From NCBI GenBank assembly GCA_964598695.1, contig CAZRDB010000129.1, positions 1-14,452 of the forward strand: a stretch of 14,452 nt of DNA. Reading direction: 5' to 3'. This stretch comes from CAZRDB01 sp964598695. Lineage in GTDB: Bacteria > Armatimonadota > Zipacnadia > UBA1398. Shown here one piece after another: positions 1-8,037 of the stretch. Under the pieces are notes generated by a model, which worked only from the letters and a program-made list of their open reading frames with translations, did not search any database and was not told where the DNA came from. The translations under genes and the position numbers were made by a program. Every line of letters starts with the position of its first letter. Position 1 is the first letter of the stretch.

Positions 1-1002
1 CACCTCGGCTGGCTGTTCTGCGGCGCCGAGCCCGTGGTCGGGCGCAGCACCGAGATGGCCAACATGACGGCGGTCGTCACCGCCGACTCCTGCCGCGTGT
101 TGATGAACAACATCGAGGCCCCGCGCCTGCTGGCCGAGGAACTGCGCGACCTGCCGTTTGAGCCCCACGTCTTCGCGTGGCACGAGGACGCAACCGTCGC
201 CTCAGTGCGCGACTGGCTCGGCGCGGAGGGCCTCTCCGACACCGGCGTCGCCGGCTCCGTTCCCGACGAGGGCGCGGTCGTCGCGCTCGAGACGCCCCTG
301 ACCGAGGCCGAGATCTCCCGCTACCGGGCGCTCGCGCGCGACTGCGCCGCGGCCGTCGGAGGCGCGATGCGCCAGGTACGAGCCGGGATGTCCGAGCACG
401 AGATCGCCGGCCTGCTGGCGGGCGCGGCGCTCCGCCGGGGGATCAGCCCCGCCGTGGTGCTCGTCGCCGTCGATGCGCGGACCGGCCTCTACCGCCACCC
501 GTTCCCCACCGACCGCCGCCTCGAGCGCTATGCGATGGGTGTGATGGTGGGCCGCCGTGGCGGCCTCCACGCCTCTCTGACCCGGTCGATCCACCTCGGC
601 CCGGCGCCGGCCGACCTGCTGGCGCGCCACGCCGCGGCGCAGCGGGTCGATGCCGCGATGCTCGCCGCGACGCGCCCCGGCGCCAACGCGGGCGAGGTCT
701 TCGCGGCGTGTCAGGCCGCGTACGCGGCCGAGGGCCGTCCCGACGAGTGGACCCACCACCACCAAGGCGGCGCCACCGGCTACCAGCCCCGAAGCTGGAG
801 GGCCGCTCCCGGAGCCGCCCAGCCGATCCTCGCCGACCAGGCCTTCGCGTGGAACCCCACGTTCGCGGGGGCCAAGTCCGAGGACACGGCCTTGTGTCAG
901 GAGTCCGGCTGTGAGATTCTCACGCTGGACAGCGAGTGGCCCACGACGGCTGTGACCACGGCCGCCGGCGCTCTCGCGCGTCCCGACATCCTCATCCTCT
1001 GA
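1..1002 (+). CDS. M24-family (Xaa-Pro aminopeptidase-like) protein, 5' truncated by window edge, probably not a canonical metallopeptidase
   Basis: The frame is open from base 1 to the TGA at 1000-1002, so the N-terminus is outside the window. The GTG at 34 is internal: the upstream codons read HLGWLFCGAEP, in keeping with a creatinase-type N-terminal domain. That domain runs to about base 290 and includes MNNIEAPRLLAEEL. The rest is a pita-bread M24 domain. Active M24 enzymes use five metal ligands (D, D, H, E, E). Here the first Asp aligns with Val (541-543), the second with Ser (574-576, in SLTRS) and the first Glu with Asn (853-855, in FAWNP). A His cluster (HHHQGG, about 757-774) and the last Glu (KSED) remain. 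From memory, a group of M24-like proteins carries similar replacements, so this looks like a stable subfamily and not decay. Function is unknown; a substrate-binding or non-metal role is inference. It lies 73 bp before smc. Confidence 0.8.
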   Translation, partial: HLGWLFCGAEPVVGRSTEMANMTAVVTADSCRVLMNNIEAPRLLAEELRDLPFEPHVFAWHEDATVASVRDWLGAEGLSDTGVAGSVPDEGAVVALETPLTEAEISRYRALARDCAAAVGGAMRQVRAGMSEHEIAGLLAGAALRRGISPAVVLVAVDARTGLYRHPFPTDRRLERYAMGVMVGRRGGLHASLTRSIHLGPAPADLLARHAAAQRVDAAMLAATRPGANAGEVFAACQAAYAAEGRPDEWTHHHQGGATGYQPRSWRAAPGAAQPILADQAFAWNPTFAGAKSEDTALCQESGCEILTLDSEWPTTAVTTAAGALARPDILIL

Positions 1003-1075
1003 CGCGGTTCCGGCGGGCAGGCGCGTCCGCCGCCCGGGCCGGCGCGGGGGCGCTCCGAAGGGGGCCCTTAGGCAG
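1003..1075. other. Short intergenic gap before smc
   Basis: This is 73 bp of GC-rich sequence with no strong Shine-Dalgarno match directly before the TTG start of smc; GAAGGGGG near 1057-1064 is the nearest purine run. A tiny perfect inverted repeat (AAGGG-GG-CCCTT, about 1058-1069) has a 2-base loop and no T-tract, so it is not a convincing terminator. I see no clear promoter. Confidence 0.4.
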
Positions 1076-3376
1076 TTGTACCTCAAAGCACTCGAGCTGT
1101 TCGGGTTCAAGACCTTCGCCGAGCGCACGCGGCTGCAGTTCGGCCCCGGCGCCACAGCCATCGTCGGCCCCAACGGCTCGGGCAAGAGCAACATCGCCGA
1201 CGCGATCCTGTTCGTCCTCGGCGAGCAGTCGAGCAAGTCGATCCGCACCAACCAGGTGGCCGACGTGATCTTCAACGGCACCGAGCGCCGCAAACCGCTC
1301 GGCCTCGCCGAGGTCACCCTCGTGCTCGACAACGCCGACGGCGCGCTCGATGTCCCCTACCAGGAGGTCGCCGTCACGCGCCGCACCCACCGCGACGGCG
1401 AGAGCGACTACTTCATCAACAAGACCCGCTGCCGGCTGCGCGACATCCAGGATCTCTTCCTCGACACGGGCCTCGGCAAAGAGACCTACTCGATGATCGG
1501 CCAGAGCGACGTCGAGCGGCTCCTCAGCCTGCGGCCGGAGGACCGCCGCGCGATGTTCGAGGAGGCCGCCGGCACCGCGAAGTACCGCGGTCGCCGCAAC
1601 GAGGCGCTCCGCCGCCTCGAGGGCGTTCAGGGCAACCTCACGCGCATCCACGACATCCACGTCGAGGTCGAGCAGCAGCTCGAGCCGCTCCGCAAGCAGG
1701 CGGAGAAGGCGCGCGAGTACCGGGTCGTCGCCGAGGAGCTGAAGACACTCTCGGTCGGGATTCTCGCGGCCGAGGCACTGCGCGCCAACGAGGTCATCGG
1801 CCGGTGCGAGCACGAGGCGTTCGTGGTCCGCGCCGACCTCGAGCGGTTCGAGGCCGAGGCCGCCCAGCTCGAGCTGCGAGCGACCGAGTGGCGCGAGAAG
1901 CGCGACCAGGTGGAGGCCCAGCTCGAGGAGGCCCGGCGCCAGAACGGCCGGATCCAGGGCGAGATCTCACGGACCGAGTCCGACATCGCCGTCGGGCGCG
2001 AGCGGCTCCAGTCGTGCGAGACGCAGACCGCGATCCTCCAGCGCGAGCTGGAGGGGCTCGGCGAGCAGCGGACCGCCCTGACCGACCGCATCGCCCTTCT
2101 CACGGCCCAGCGGGACGAAGCCCGCGCGCGGCTCGAGACCGCCCGGCCGGTCGAGGAGGACCGCCGGACGGCCTTCACCGAGGTCAGCCGCCTGATCGAG
2201 GAGCTGTCCAACTCGATCGCCGAGGCCGGGCGCAAGCAGCGTGAGGCGATGCAGCGGCGCGCGACCCTCGAGAGCAGCGTGGCGAGCCTCCGCGCCCAGC
2301 GGCGCGACCTCGACACGCGCCTGCGCGAGACCGACCAGACCGTGACGCAGCTCGCGGCGCAGGAGGCGGCCGAGCAAGGCAAGGCGACGCGCCTCGACGA
2401 GGAACTCGTCGGGCTCGAGGAGGCCGAGGTTCAGGCCAGCGACGCCGTCGAGGAGGCGCGCCGGCAGGTCGACACCGCCCGCCGCACCCTCGAGGCCCTG
2501 ATCGAGAAGCGCACGCAGGCGCAGGCCCGCGTGGGCGAGATCGGGGCGCGGCTGGCCTCGATCGAGGAGATCGAGCGCGCGGGCGGCCACCTCCCCCGCG
2601 GCGTGCGCAGCGCTCTGCACGGCAAGGCGGAAGGCGTCCTGGAGGGTATCGTCGGCACCGTCGCCGAGGTCGTGGGCGTCCCTCCCGAGTACGAGCGGGC
2701 GATCTCCGCGGCCCTCGGCGAGTGGAGCCGGGCCCTGGTCGTCGAGACCCGCGAGGCGGCGTGGTCGGCCATCCGCTGGCTGCAGTCCGAAGGTTCGGGC
2801 TACGCCCTGATGCTCCCGGCCGACGCCTCGTCCGCATCGCCCAGGAGCCAGGCGATCGCGACCGCCCTGACGATGGACGGCGTGGTGGGCCGCGCGACCT
2901 CCCTGATCTCGTTCCATCCGCGCCGGGCCGAGCTGGTTGAGCGCCTGCTGGGCGCGACACTCGTGGTGCGCGACCTGGCGGCGGCGCAGGCCGTCCTCGG
3001 ACGGCTCGGGCCGGGCGGCTCGGTCGTGACCCTGACGGGCGAGCGGTGGGACGCCGACGGCGCGATCGGCGGCGGCTCCGAGCTGTCGGCCGCCGAGGAC
3101 CCTGTCTCGCTGCACACCGCCCGCGAGGAGCTGACGCGCAACCGCGAGGACGCGATCGGCGACCTCGAGCGCGTCGAGGAGGAGATCGTCGAGGCGCGCG
3201 CCGCCATCGGACAGACGCAGGAGGCCGTGCAGGCCGCCGAGCGCGCCTACCAGGAGTGCCTCGCCGCGATCCAGCAGGCCGGCACCCGCGCCGCCGTCGC
3301 GCAGGAGCGGCTCCGCAGCCTCCGCGCCCGACGGGAGCAGCTCGAGGCCGAGCGCAACGAGTTGACCGTCTCGTAG
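1076..3376 (+). CDS. smc: Chromosome segregation ATPase SMC, N-terminal part (head N-half, coiled coil, hinge), ended by in-frame TAG
   Basis: SMC is the ATPase of the bacterial condensin complex (with ScpA/ScpB), which organises and separates chromosomes. The TTG start is chosen because the protein then begins MYLKALELFGFKTFAE, the usual SMC N-terminus. Walker A is GPNGSGKS at residues 31-38. The N-terminal ATPase half ends near residue 170. A long Glu/Arg/Gln-rich coiled coil follows, then a hinge at roughly residues 505-670 (GIVGTVAEVVGVPPEYE, ending in a Gly-rich GAIGGGS loop). A return coiled coil begins after that. The frame stops at TAG 3374-3376 (codon 767) in the middle of this coiled coil. 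The same frame continues at once with more SMC sequence to 4723. Both parts together make about 1215 codons, a normal full SMC length. A nonsense mutation, a sequencing or assembly error (CAG to TAG would restore Gln), or readthrough could explain it. Confidence 0.93.
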   Translation: MYLKALELFGFKTFAERTRLQFGPGATAIVGPNGSGKSNIADAILFVLGEQSSKSIRTNQVADVIFNGTERRKPLGLAEVTLVLDNADGALDVPYQEVAVTRRTHRDGESDYFINKTRCRLRDIQDLFLDTGLGKETYSMIGQSDVERLLSLRPEDRRAMFEEAAGTAKYRGRRNEALRRLEGVQGNLTRIHDIHVEVEQQLEPLRKQAEKAREYRVVAEELKTLSVGILAAEALRANEVIGRCEHEAFVVRADLERFEAEAAQLELRATEWREKRDQVEAQLEEARRQNGRIQGEISRTESDIAVGRERLQSCETQTAILQRELEGLGEQRTALTDRIALLTAQRDEARARLETARPVEEDRRTAFTEVSRLIEELSNSIAEAGRKQREAMQRRATLESSVASLRAQRRDLDTRLRETDQTVTQLAAQEAAEQGKATRLDEELVGLEEAEVQASDAVEEARRQVDTARRTLEALIEKRTQAQARVGEIGARLASIEEIERAGGHLPRGVRSALHGKAEGVLEGIVGTVAEVVGVPPEYERAISAALGEWSRALVVETREAAWSAIRWLQSEGSGYALMLPADASSASPRSQAIATALTMDGVVGRATSLISFHPRRAELVERLLGATLVVRDLAAAQAVLGRLGPGGSVVTLTGERWDADGAIGGGSELSAAEDPVSLHTAREELTRNREDAIGDLERVEEEIVEARAAIGQTQEAVQAAERAYQECLAAIQQAGTRAAVAQERLRSLRARREQLEAERNELTVS
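3374..3376 (+). other. In-frame amber (TAG) codon interrupting smc
   Basis: The reading frame of smc passes through TCG-TAG-GGG-GAG and stays in SMC-like coiled-coil sequence on both sides (ERNELTVS before, GELDRKVAS after). There is no frame shift. A single C-to-T change from CAG (Gln) is the simplest origin; AAG or GAG would also fit a coiled coil. TAG also serves as the ordinary terminator of the HDOD gene (6798-6800) and holA (7992-7994), so genome-wide reassignment of TAG is unlikely. Confidence 0.9.
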
Positions 3377-3415
3377 GGGGAGCTGGACCGCAAGGTCGCC
3401 TCGGCCGCGCTCGAG

Positions 3416-4723
3416 TTGGAGGCGGCCGTCGACCCGGAGGAGCCGGACCCGGCGTTCGTCGAAGAGAGGCTCGCCGAGTTGGGCCGGCAGCGCGACGAGA
3501 CCCGCGACGCGCTCTCCGAGGCGACGCTCACGATCCGCGAGACCACCGAGCAGCTTCGAACCCTCGAGGCCGACCTGACCGCGCTCCCGAGCCAGTCGGC
3601 CGCGCTGGACCGGCGCGGCGAGCAGATACGCGGCGACCTCAAGGGCCTCCGTGAGGCCGCCCAGAGCGAGGCCGAGCGAATCGCGCAGGGCCAGGAGCGA
3701 CTGGAGGAGCTGCACCGCGAGGGCCAGGCGGTGCTCGAGACACTTAAGGAGCACTCCGAGAGCCGCCTCGGCGTGCTGCAGAGCATCGATGAGGCCGACC
3801 GGCTCGGACGCGACGCGCGCTCCCAGGTGCCCGACCTGCGCGCCGCGCTCAGTGCGCATGAGGTGCGTCGGGCTCGGGCCGAGGAGCACCGCAGCACCAT
3901 CCAGCAGCGGCTGGGCGAGGAGTTCGCCCTGACGCTCGAGGAGGCGGAGACCCGCGCCGTCGCGCCCGACCGCCTGGCGCCCTCGCAGGAGCGGCTTCGC
4001 TCGCTGCGGGCGCGGCTCGCGCAGATGGGCGAGGTCAACACCGGGGCCGAGGCCGAGCACGAGCGCCTTGCCGAGCGCGAACGGTTCCTCGCTACGCAGA
4101 AGGCCGACCTCGAGGCCTCGCGCGACAACCTGCGCGAGATCATCGCCGAGATCGACGCGGCGACGAAGGTGCAGTTCCTGCAGGCCTTCAACACCATCGC
4201 CGACCAGTTCCAGCGCATCTTCCGCTTCTTCTTCGCCGGCGGGCAGACCCAGCTCGTCCTGACCGACCCCGACAACATCCTCGAGACCGGGGTCGAGGTC
4301 AGCGTCAAGCCGCCCGGCCGGGCCAAGCAGAACCTGCTGTCGCTCTCGGGCGGCGAGCGCGCCATCACCGCGATCAGCCTGCTGTTCGCGATGCTGCGCG
4401 TGCGGCCGTCGCCGTTCTGCGTGCTCGATGAGATCGACGCCCCGCTCGACGAGGCCAACACGGAGCGGTTCTCGGAGCTGCTCCACCTGTTCACCGACCA
4501 GACCCAGTTCCTGGTGATCACGCACGCGCCGGGCACGATGCAGGGCAGCGACCGCCTCTACGGGGTCACGATGCAGGAGAAGGGCGTCTCGTGCTGCCTC
4601 TCGATCGCTCTCGAGGACGCCGAGGACGTGCTCGAAGGCCGCGCCCCGGGCCGGCGAGCCCGCGACGTGCTGTACGCCGGGCGGGGTGGCGAGGATCTCG
4701 AGGAGCTGCCCGCCGAGGAGTAA
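3416..4723 (+). CDS. smc: Chromosome segregation ATPase SMC, C-terminal part (coiled coil, signature motif, Walker B)
   Basis: This is the second part of smc, in the same frame as the first. The open frame really begins at 3377 just after the TAG; 3416 (TTG) is only the first possible start codon and has no good ribosome binding site. The first ATG in this frame is near 4024. The protein continues the return coiled coil and includes the typical MGEVNTGAEAEHERL segment before the C-terminal head. It has the ABC signature SGGER at full-length residues 1091-1095 and Walker B VLDEIDAPLDEANTERF with D1118/E1119. The H-loop reads ITHAPGTM and then LYGVTMQEKGVS. All C-terminal ATPase elements are present, so the gene shows no decay apart from the TAG. 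Without readthrough, the N-terminal part would lack the signature and Walker B and could not form an ATPase alone. The gene ends in TAA. Confidence 0.9.
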   Translation: MEAAVDPEEPDPAFVEERLAELGRQRDETRDALSEATLTIRETTEQLRTLEADLTALPSQSAALDRRGEQIRGDLKGLREAAQSEAERIAQGQERLEELHREGQAVLETLKEHSESRLGVLQSIDEADRLGRDARSQVPDLRAALSAHEVRRARAEEHRSTIQQRLGEEFALTLEEAETRAVAPDRLAPSQERLRSLRARLAQMGEVNTGAEAEHERLAERERFLATQKADLEASRDNLREIIAEIDAATKVQFLQAFNTIADQFQRIFRFFFAGGQTQLVLTDPDNILETGVEVSVKPPGRAKQNLLSLSGGERAITAISLLFAMLRVRPSPFCVLDEIDAPLDEANTERFSELLHLFTDQTQFLVITHAPGTMQGSDRLYGVTMQEKGVSCCLSIALEDAEDVLEGRAPGRRARDVLYAGRGGEDLEELPAEE

Positions 4724-4832
4724 CGGTGCGGCGACGGGCCCGCCGCGTACGCAGGGCATCCCCGCTTCACGCCGAACCTTCCAGGGGGAAGCGCGGGAGA
4801 CACCACATACCGAGCAGCAGGAGGTAGCCGCG
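4724..4832. other. Intergenic gap between smc and the HDOD gene
   Basis: These 109 bp hold no gene. A weak imperfect pairing (CCCGCTT near 4762 with AAGCGCGGG near 4790) lacks a T-tract and is not called a terminator. The only clear element is the ribosome binding site at 4819-4825. Confidence 0.4.
4819..4825 (+). promoter_or_regulatory. Shine-Dalgarno AGGAGGT fixing the HDOD gene start
   Basis: AGGAGGT lies 7 bases before the ATG at 4833. It is the strongest ribosome binding site in the window. It decides against the upstream in-frame GTG at 4686, which sits inside the 3' end of smc and would add 49 codons of unlikely sequence. Confidence 0.85.
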
Positions 4833-6800
4833 ATGCCGGGCCCGGAAGCCGACGTAGCGAGCGCGATCATGGCATCCACTGCCGAGCTTCGCACGTTCCC
4901 GACCGTAGTTGCCCGCCTGATGGAGGTCACCCAGAGCGACTCCACGCCCATCGAGGCCGTCGTCAAGGTCCTGGCCTCCGACCAGGCGATCGCCGGCCGG
5001 ATCCTGCGGGTGGCCAACTCGCCACTGAGCGGGTGCCGGACATCGGTCTCCTCGCTCGAGCAGGCCGTGGTCCGCCTCGGGCTCCGCGGCATCCGGCGCA
5101 ACGCGCTCATGGTCGCCGTCTACGAGGTCTTCGATGGCGACATCCGCGCCACCGGCGACCTGCGTTCCCGGATCTGGCTCCACAACACCGCCTGCGCCTG
5201 CCTCCTGCAGCTTCTGGCGCGGATCTACGGCGTCATGGACGAGGACGAAGCCGTCTCCGGCGCCCTGCTGCACGATGTCGGACGCACGATGCTGCACCGC
5301 TACGACCCGGCAGGCTACGCGCGGGCCGTCCGGCTGCACCGCCAGACGGGCCTGGGCGAACTCGAAGCCGAGCGCCAGGTCTTCGGCGTCGACCACCAGC
5401 AGGTGGGGGAGTTGCTCGCCCAGCGCTGGAGCCTCCCGCCGACGCTGCGCGCGATCATCGGGCAGCATCACGGACCGCAGGATCTTACGGCGCCGGTGCG
5501 CGGCCGCCTTCCGGCCCATGCGCTGGTGCAGCTCGCCGACTACCTGGTCTGTTTCGCGGGGCTGGAGGCCGTGCCGGGCCTGCCGCCCGACCCGATCGAC
5601 TTCGGCAGCTTCGCCGCGGCGGGGATCGACATCACGCTCGCCGCCCGCGCCCTCGAGAACCTCGAGGCAACGCTCAACGAAACGCTCTCCTACTTCAACC
5701 TGAGCCGAGTGAGCCTCACCGACCATTCGTCGCTCTTCGCGGACCTGGACGATGAGGAGGAAGGCTGGGAAGGCGCGGTGCGCAACGTACGCCAGCTCGT
5801 GGAGCAGCGCCTGGCCGATCTGTCCTCGTTCGCCTCGCGGCTTGCCGAGCTGCCGGCGCCCGAGAGCTTCGAGGAGGCCCTGCGCGGGCTGGCCGACAGC
5901 GCGCTGAGCAGCCTCAGCTTCCTCCGCCTGTCGGTCTACACGGTGGCCGAGCCGGCGGGCATCCTGGCTCCGTTCGCGGTGCTGGGGGGCGGGCGGGTCA
6001 CCGAGTCGCAGCTCCCGGCGCTCCCGCGCCAGGCCGAGGGCGACCCGGTCTCCAGTGTCGCTCTCGGCGAGCCGAGCCGGATCGTCCACGCCCAGCCGAC
6101 GTCCGGGGGGCCGACGGGTCAGCTGCTCGGCGTTCTCGGGAGCGAGGCGGCCGCGGTCGCCGCGATCCGGGGGCGTCGGGGCGTCTACGGTCTGCTCGTG
6201 GCCGATGACCCCAACTCGAAGGTTCCGCCCACCGACATCGACGTGCATGTGCTGAGCACGATCGGCGCGCAGGCGGGCATGTACATCGACCAGGCGCTCC
6301 GGGCCCTCGAGTATGCCCGCGAGGCCGAGGAGCTTCGGCGGCTCGCGATCCGCGACCCCGAGACGGGCCTGTACAACGAGGGCTTCCTGCACGAGCGGCT
6401 CGAGAGCGAGGTGGCCCGCGCCCGGCGGACCGGCCACACCTTCGGCCTCTTCGGCGTGCGGATCGCCAACTACGGCGACGTGGCCGAGGCCGGGGACGAT
6501 GCCCGCCTCGACGTCCTCAACCGGGTCGTCGGGACCATCGCCTCGTCGCTGCGCACCTCGGACACGGTTGCGCGCCTGGGGGACGATCTGTTCGCCGCGA
6601 TCCTCCTGGAGGTCGACCTCGGCAGCGCTCCGGTGCCGGTCTCGGCCGTGGCCGAGGCGCTCCGCAACACCGAGTTCCGCGACGTCCTGCCCGGGGAGGA
6701 CCAGCCCGTGCGGTTCCGGACCGCCCGCGTCGTCTACCCCGATGACGCGACCGACGCCGACGGGCTGCTCGCGGCCATCGCGCAGGGGACGGCGGAGTAG
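4833..6800 (+). CDS. HDOD-domain signalling protein with GAF-like and degenerate GGDEF domains
   Basis: The protein is 655 aa, with its start set by AGGAGGT. Residues about 15-240 form an HDOD domain (RTFPTVVARLMEV, LRVANSPLSG, ALLHDVGRTML). HDOD proteins commonly act as regulators in chemotaxis, motility and stress signalling. Histidines and acids usual for HD metal sites are present: H117, H147-D148, H188, H212-H213 and D236; the GYP signature of HD-GYP phosphodiesterases is absent. Residues about 330-500 resemble a GAF sensor domain followed by a short helical linker. The C-terminus (about 505-655) is GGDEF-like and begins DPETGLYNEGFLHERL, but the signature is GDDLF (583-587) in place of GGDEF, and the metal-binding Asp region reads VRIANYGDV. 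Diguanylate cyclase activity is therefore unlikely; nucleotide binding or dimerisation is possible. No membrane segment is seen. The TAG stop is 3 bases before holA, so co-expression is likely. Confidence 0.85.
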   Translation: MPGPEADVASAIMASTAELRTFPTVVARLMEVTQSDSTPIEAVVKVLASDQAIAGRILRVANSPLSGCRTSVSSLEQAVVRLGLRGIRRNALMVAVYEVFDGDIRATGDLRSRIWLHNTACACLLQLLARIYGVMDEDEAVSGALLHDVGRTMLHRYDPAGYARAVRLHRQTGLGELEAERQVFGVDHQQVGELLAQRWSLPPTLRAIIGQHHGPQDLTAPVRGRLPAHALVQLADYLVCFAGLEAVPGLPPDPIDFGSFAAAGIDITLAARALENLEATLNETLSYFNLSRVSLTDHSSLFADLDDEEEGWEGAVRNVRQLVEQRLADLSSFASRLAELPAPESFEEALRGLADSALSSLSFLRLSVYTVAEPAGILAPFAVLGGGRVTESQLPALPRQAEGDPVSSVALGEPSRIVHAQPTSGGPTGQLLGVLGSEAAAVAAIRGRRGVYGLLVADDPNSKVPPTDIDVHVLSTIGAQAGMYIDQALRALEYAREAEELRRLAIRDPETGLYNEGFLHERLESEVARARRTGHTFGLFGVRIANYGDVAEAGDDARLDVLNRVVGTIASSLRTSDTVARLGDDLFAAILLEVDLGSAPVPVSAVAEALRNTEFRDVLPGEDQPVRFRTARVVYPDDATDADGLLAAIAQGTAE

Positions 6801-6803
6801 CCC

Positions 6804-7994
6804 ATGTCCGGTAGCTGGAAGGGCAAGGGCGCCGACCGTCCGGCCTCGACCTCGGACGGCGCCCTCCGCACGCTCCGGGAGGAGTGCCGCCAGGGCAATG
6901 CCCCGGCGCTCGTGATCGCCTGCGGCGACGACGAGTACCGCCGCTCCGAGATCGCCCGGCGCGTACCGCAGTGGATCGTGCCCGAGGAGGAGCGCGATCT
7001 GAGCCTGACGGTACTGAACGGCCGCGAGGCCGGCCCCAAGGAGATCCTCGACGCGCTCGTGACGGACGCGCTGCCGTTCTTCGGCGCGGGACGACGGGCC
7101 GTGCTTGTGCGCGACTGCCCGCTCCTGGGCGCCAAGACCGACGCGGCCGGCACCGCGCTGGCCGCCCGGATCGATGCCGGCCTGCCCGGCGACGTCACGC
7201 TCGTGATCGAGGCGGTGGCGGTCGACAAGCGCACCCGCCTCGCGCAGGTCTGCCTCGCCAAGGGGCGCGTGCTCGAGTTCGCCCAGACCACGCGGGAGGC
7301 CGAGGCCGCCGAGTTCGTGACCGAGCGCTTCCGCCTGGCCGGCGTCCGGGCCGACCGCCAGACCGTCGTCGCCCTCCTCGCCCTGCTGCCGCACGACAGC
7401 GGCATCCTCTCGTCCGAGGTGCGTAAGCTGACCTCGTACGTCGGGGGCCGCAAGCAGGTCACCGTGGCCGATGTCGAGGCGATCGTCACCCGCTCGCGCG
7501 AGACGGTCGTCTTCGAGCTGACCGACCGGCTCGGACAACGTGATGTGGCCGGCACGCTCGCGGCCCTGCGCGACCTGATCCACCAAGGCCAGAGCGGGAT
7601 CGGCATCGTCATGCTGGTCGCGGCCCGGTTGCGCCTCCTGCTGGTCGCCCGGGCCTTGATCGACGCCGGCGAGATCCCCCTCTCGCTGTGCCGGACCGAT
7701 CGCTACGACTCGCGCTTCAAGGGCCAGTGGGACGCGATCGCGGAGCGGATCAAGGGACGCATGCCCGAGGATCGGGCCGCGAACCTGACCCAACAGCACC
7801 CGTTCGTCGTCTACAAGGTGTTGGGCGAGGCGGAGCGCGTCACGACGGAGGAGCTTCGGAGGGGGCTCGCCCGTGCCGCGGAAGCCGATCTCGCCCTCAA
7901 GTCCACAACGGGGCTGGACGAGGCGGCCCTGCTCACGCACTTCGTGCTGAGCCTGTGCCAGCCCGACAGCCTCCTCACGCCGGTCGCCCCGTAG
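6804..7994 (+). CDS. holA: DNA polymerase III delta subunit (clamp loader)
   Basis: Delta opens the sliding-clamp ring and forms the clamp loader with gamma/tau and delta-prime. The protein is 396 aa and has the family pattern: an AAA+-like fold opening with ALVIACGDDEYRRSEIARR, a middle domain with DSGILSSEVRKLTSYVGG, then VTVADVEAIVTRSRETVVFELTDRLG and the helical C-terminal collar (HPFVVYKVLGEA, EADLALKSTTG). It is longer than the usual roughly 330-345 aa. About 15 extra residues lie at the N-terminus, and about 30 extra residues lie near 290-325, between the collar helices and the HPFVV segment. GGAG at 6794-6797 stands 6 bases before the ATG, overlapping the end of the HDOD gene. No ATPase Walker motif is expected in delta. 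It ends with TAG. Identification is by motif order and fold pattern. Confidence 0.88.
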   Translation: MSGSWKGKGADRPASTSDGALRTLREECRQGNAPALVIACGDDEYRRSEIARRVPQWIVPEEERDLSLTVLNGREAGPKEILDALVTDALPFFGAGRRAVLVRDCPLLGAKTDAAGTALAARIDAGLPGDVTLVIEAVAVDKRTRLAQVCLAKGRVLEFAQTTREAEAAEFVTERFRLAGVRADRQTVVALLALLPHDSGILSSEVRKLTSYVGGRKQVTVADVEAIVTRSRETVVFELTDRLGQRDVAGTLAALRDLIHQGQSGIGIVMLVAARLRLLLVARALIDAGEIPLSLCRTDRYDSRFKGQWDAIAERIKGRMPEDRAANLTQQHPFVVYKVLGEAERVTTEELRRGLARAAEADLALKSTTGLDEAALLTHFVLSLCQPDSLLTPVAP

Positions 7995-8037
7995 GCACGC
8001 CCGACGGCCGGAGTCCTCTGCATGGAGGGACGATTGC
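7995..8037 (+). promoter_or_regulatory. Gap with Shine-Dalgarno for the first M16 gene
   Basis: The 43-bp gap contains GGAGGG at 8024-8029, spaced 8 bases before the ATG at 8038. It supports that start in preference to any earlier in-frame codon. No hairpin with a T-tract is visible, so transcription from holA may continue into the protease genes. Confidence 0.6.

Noticed and set aside
3377..3415. A deliberate restart site making a two-subunit SMC
   Set aside because: GGGGGAG at the stop is followed by no start codon at suitable spacing; the first candidate (TTG 3416) is about 34 bases away, and the first ATG lies far inside the coiled coil.
1076..4723. Genetic code reassignment of TAG in this organism
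   Set aside because: TAG ends both the HDOD gene and holA at sensible positions, and no other in-frame TAG appears inside the genes seen here.
4760..4800. Possible terminator between smc and the HDOD gene
   Set aside because: The pairing is imperfect, the loop is long and there is no T-tract.
4686..4832. Upstream GTG start for the HDOD protein
   Set aside because: It overlaps the end of smc, adds Arg/Pro-rich sequence with no family match, and ignores the strong AGGAGGT before ATG 4833.
1967..5110. Very long antisense open frame (1047 codons) across smc and the HDOD start
   Set aside because: It is a by-product of high GC and strand-biased codon use: it lies opposite well-recognised smc, crosses a gene boundary, and its translation shows no known domain.
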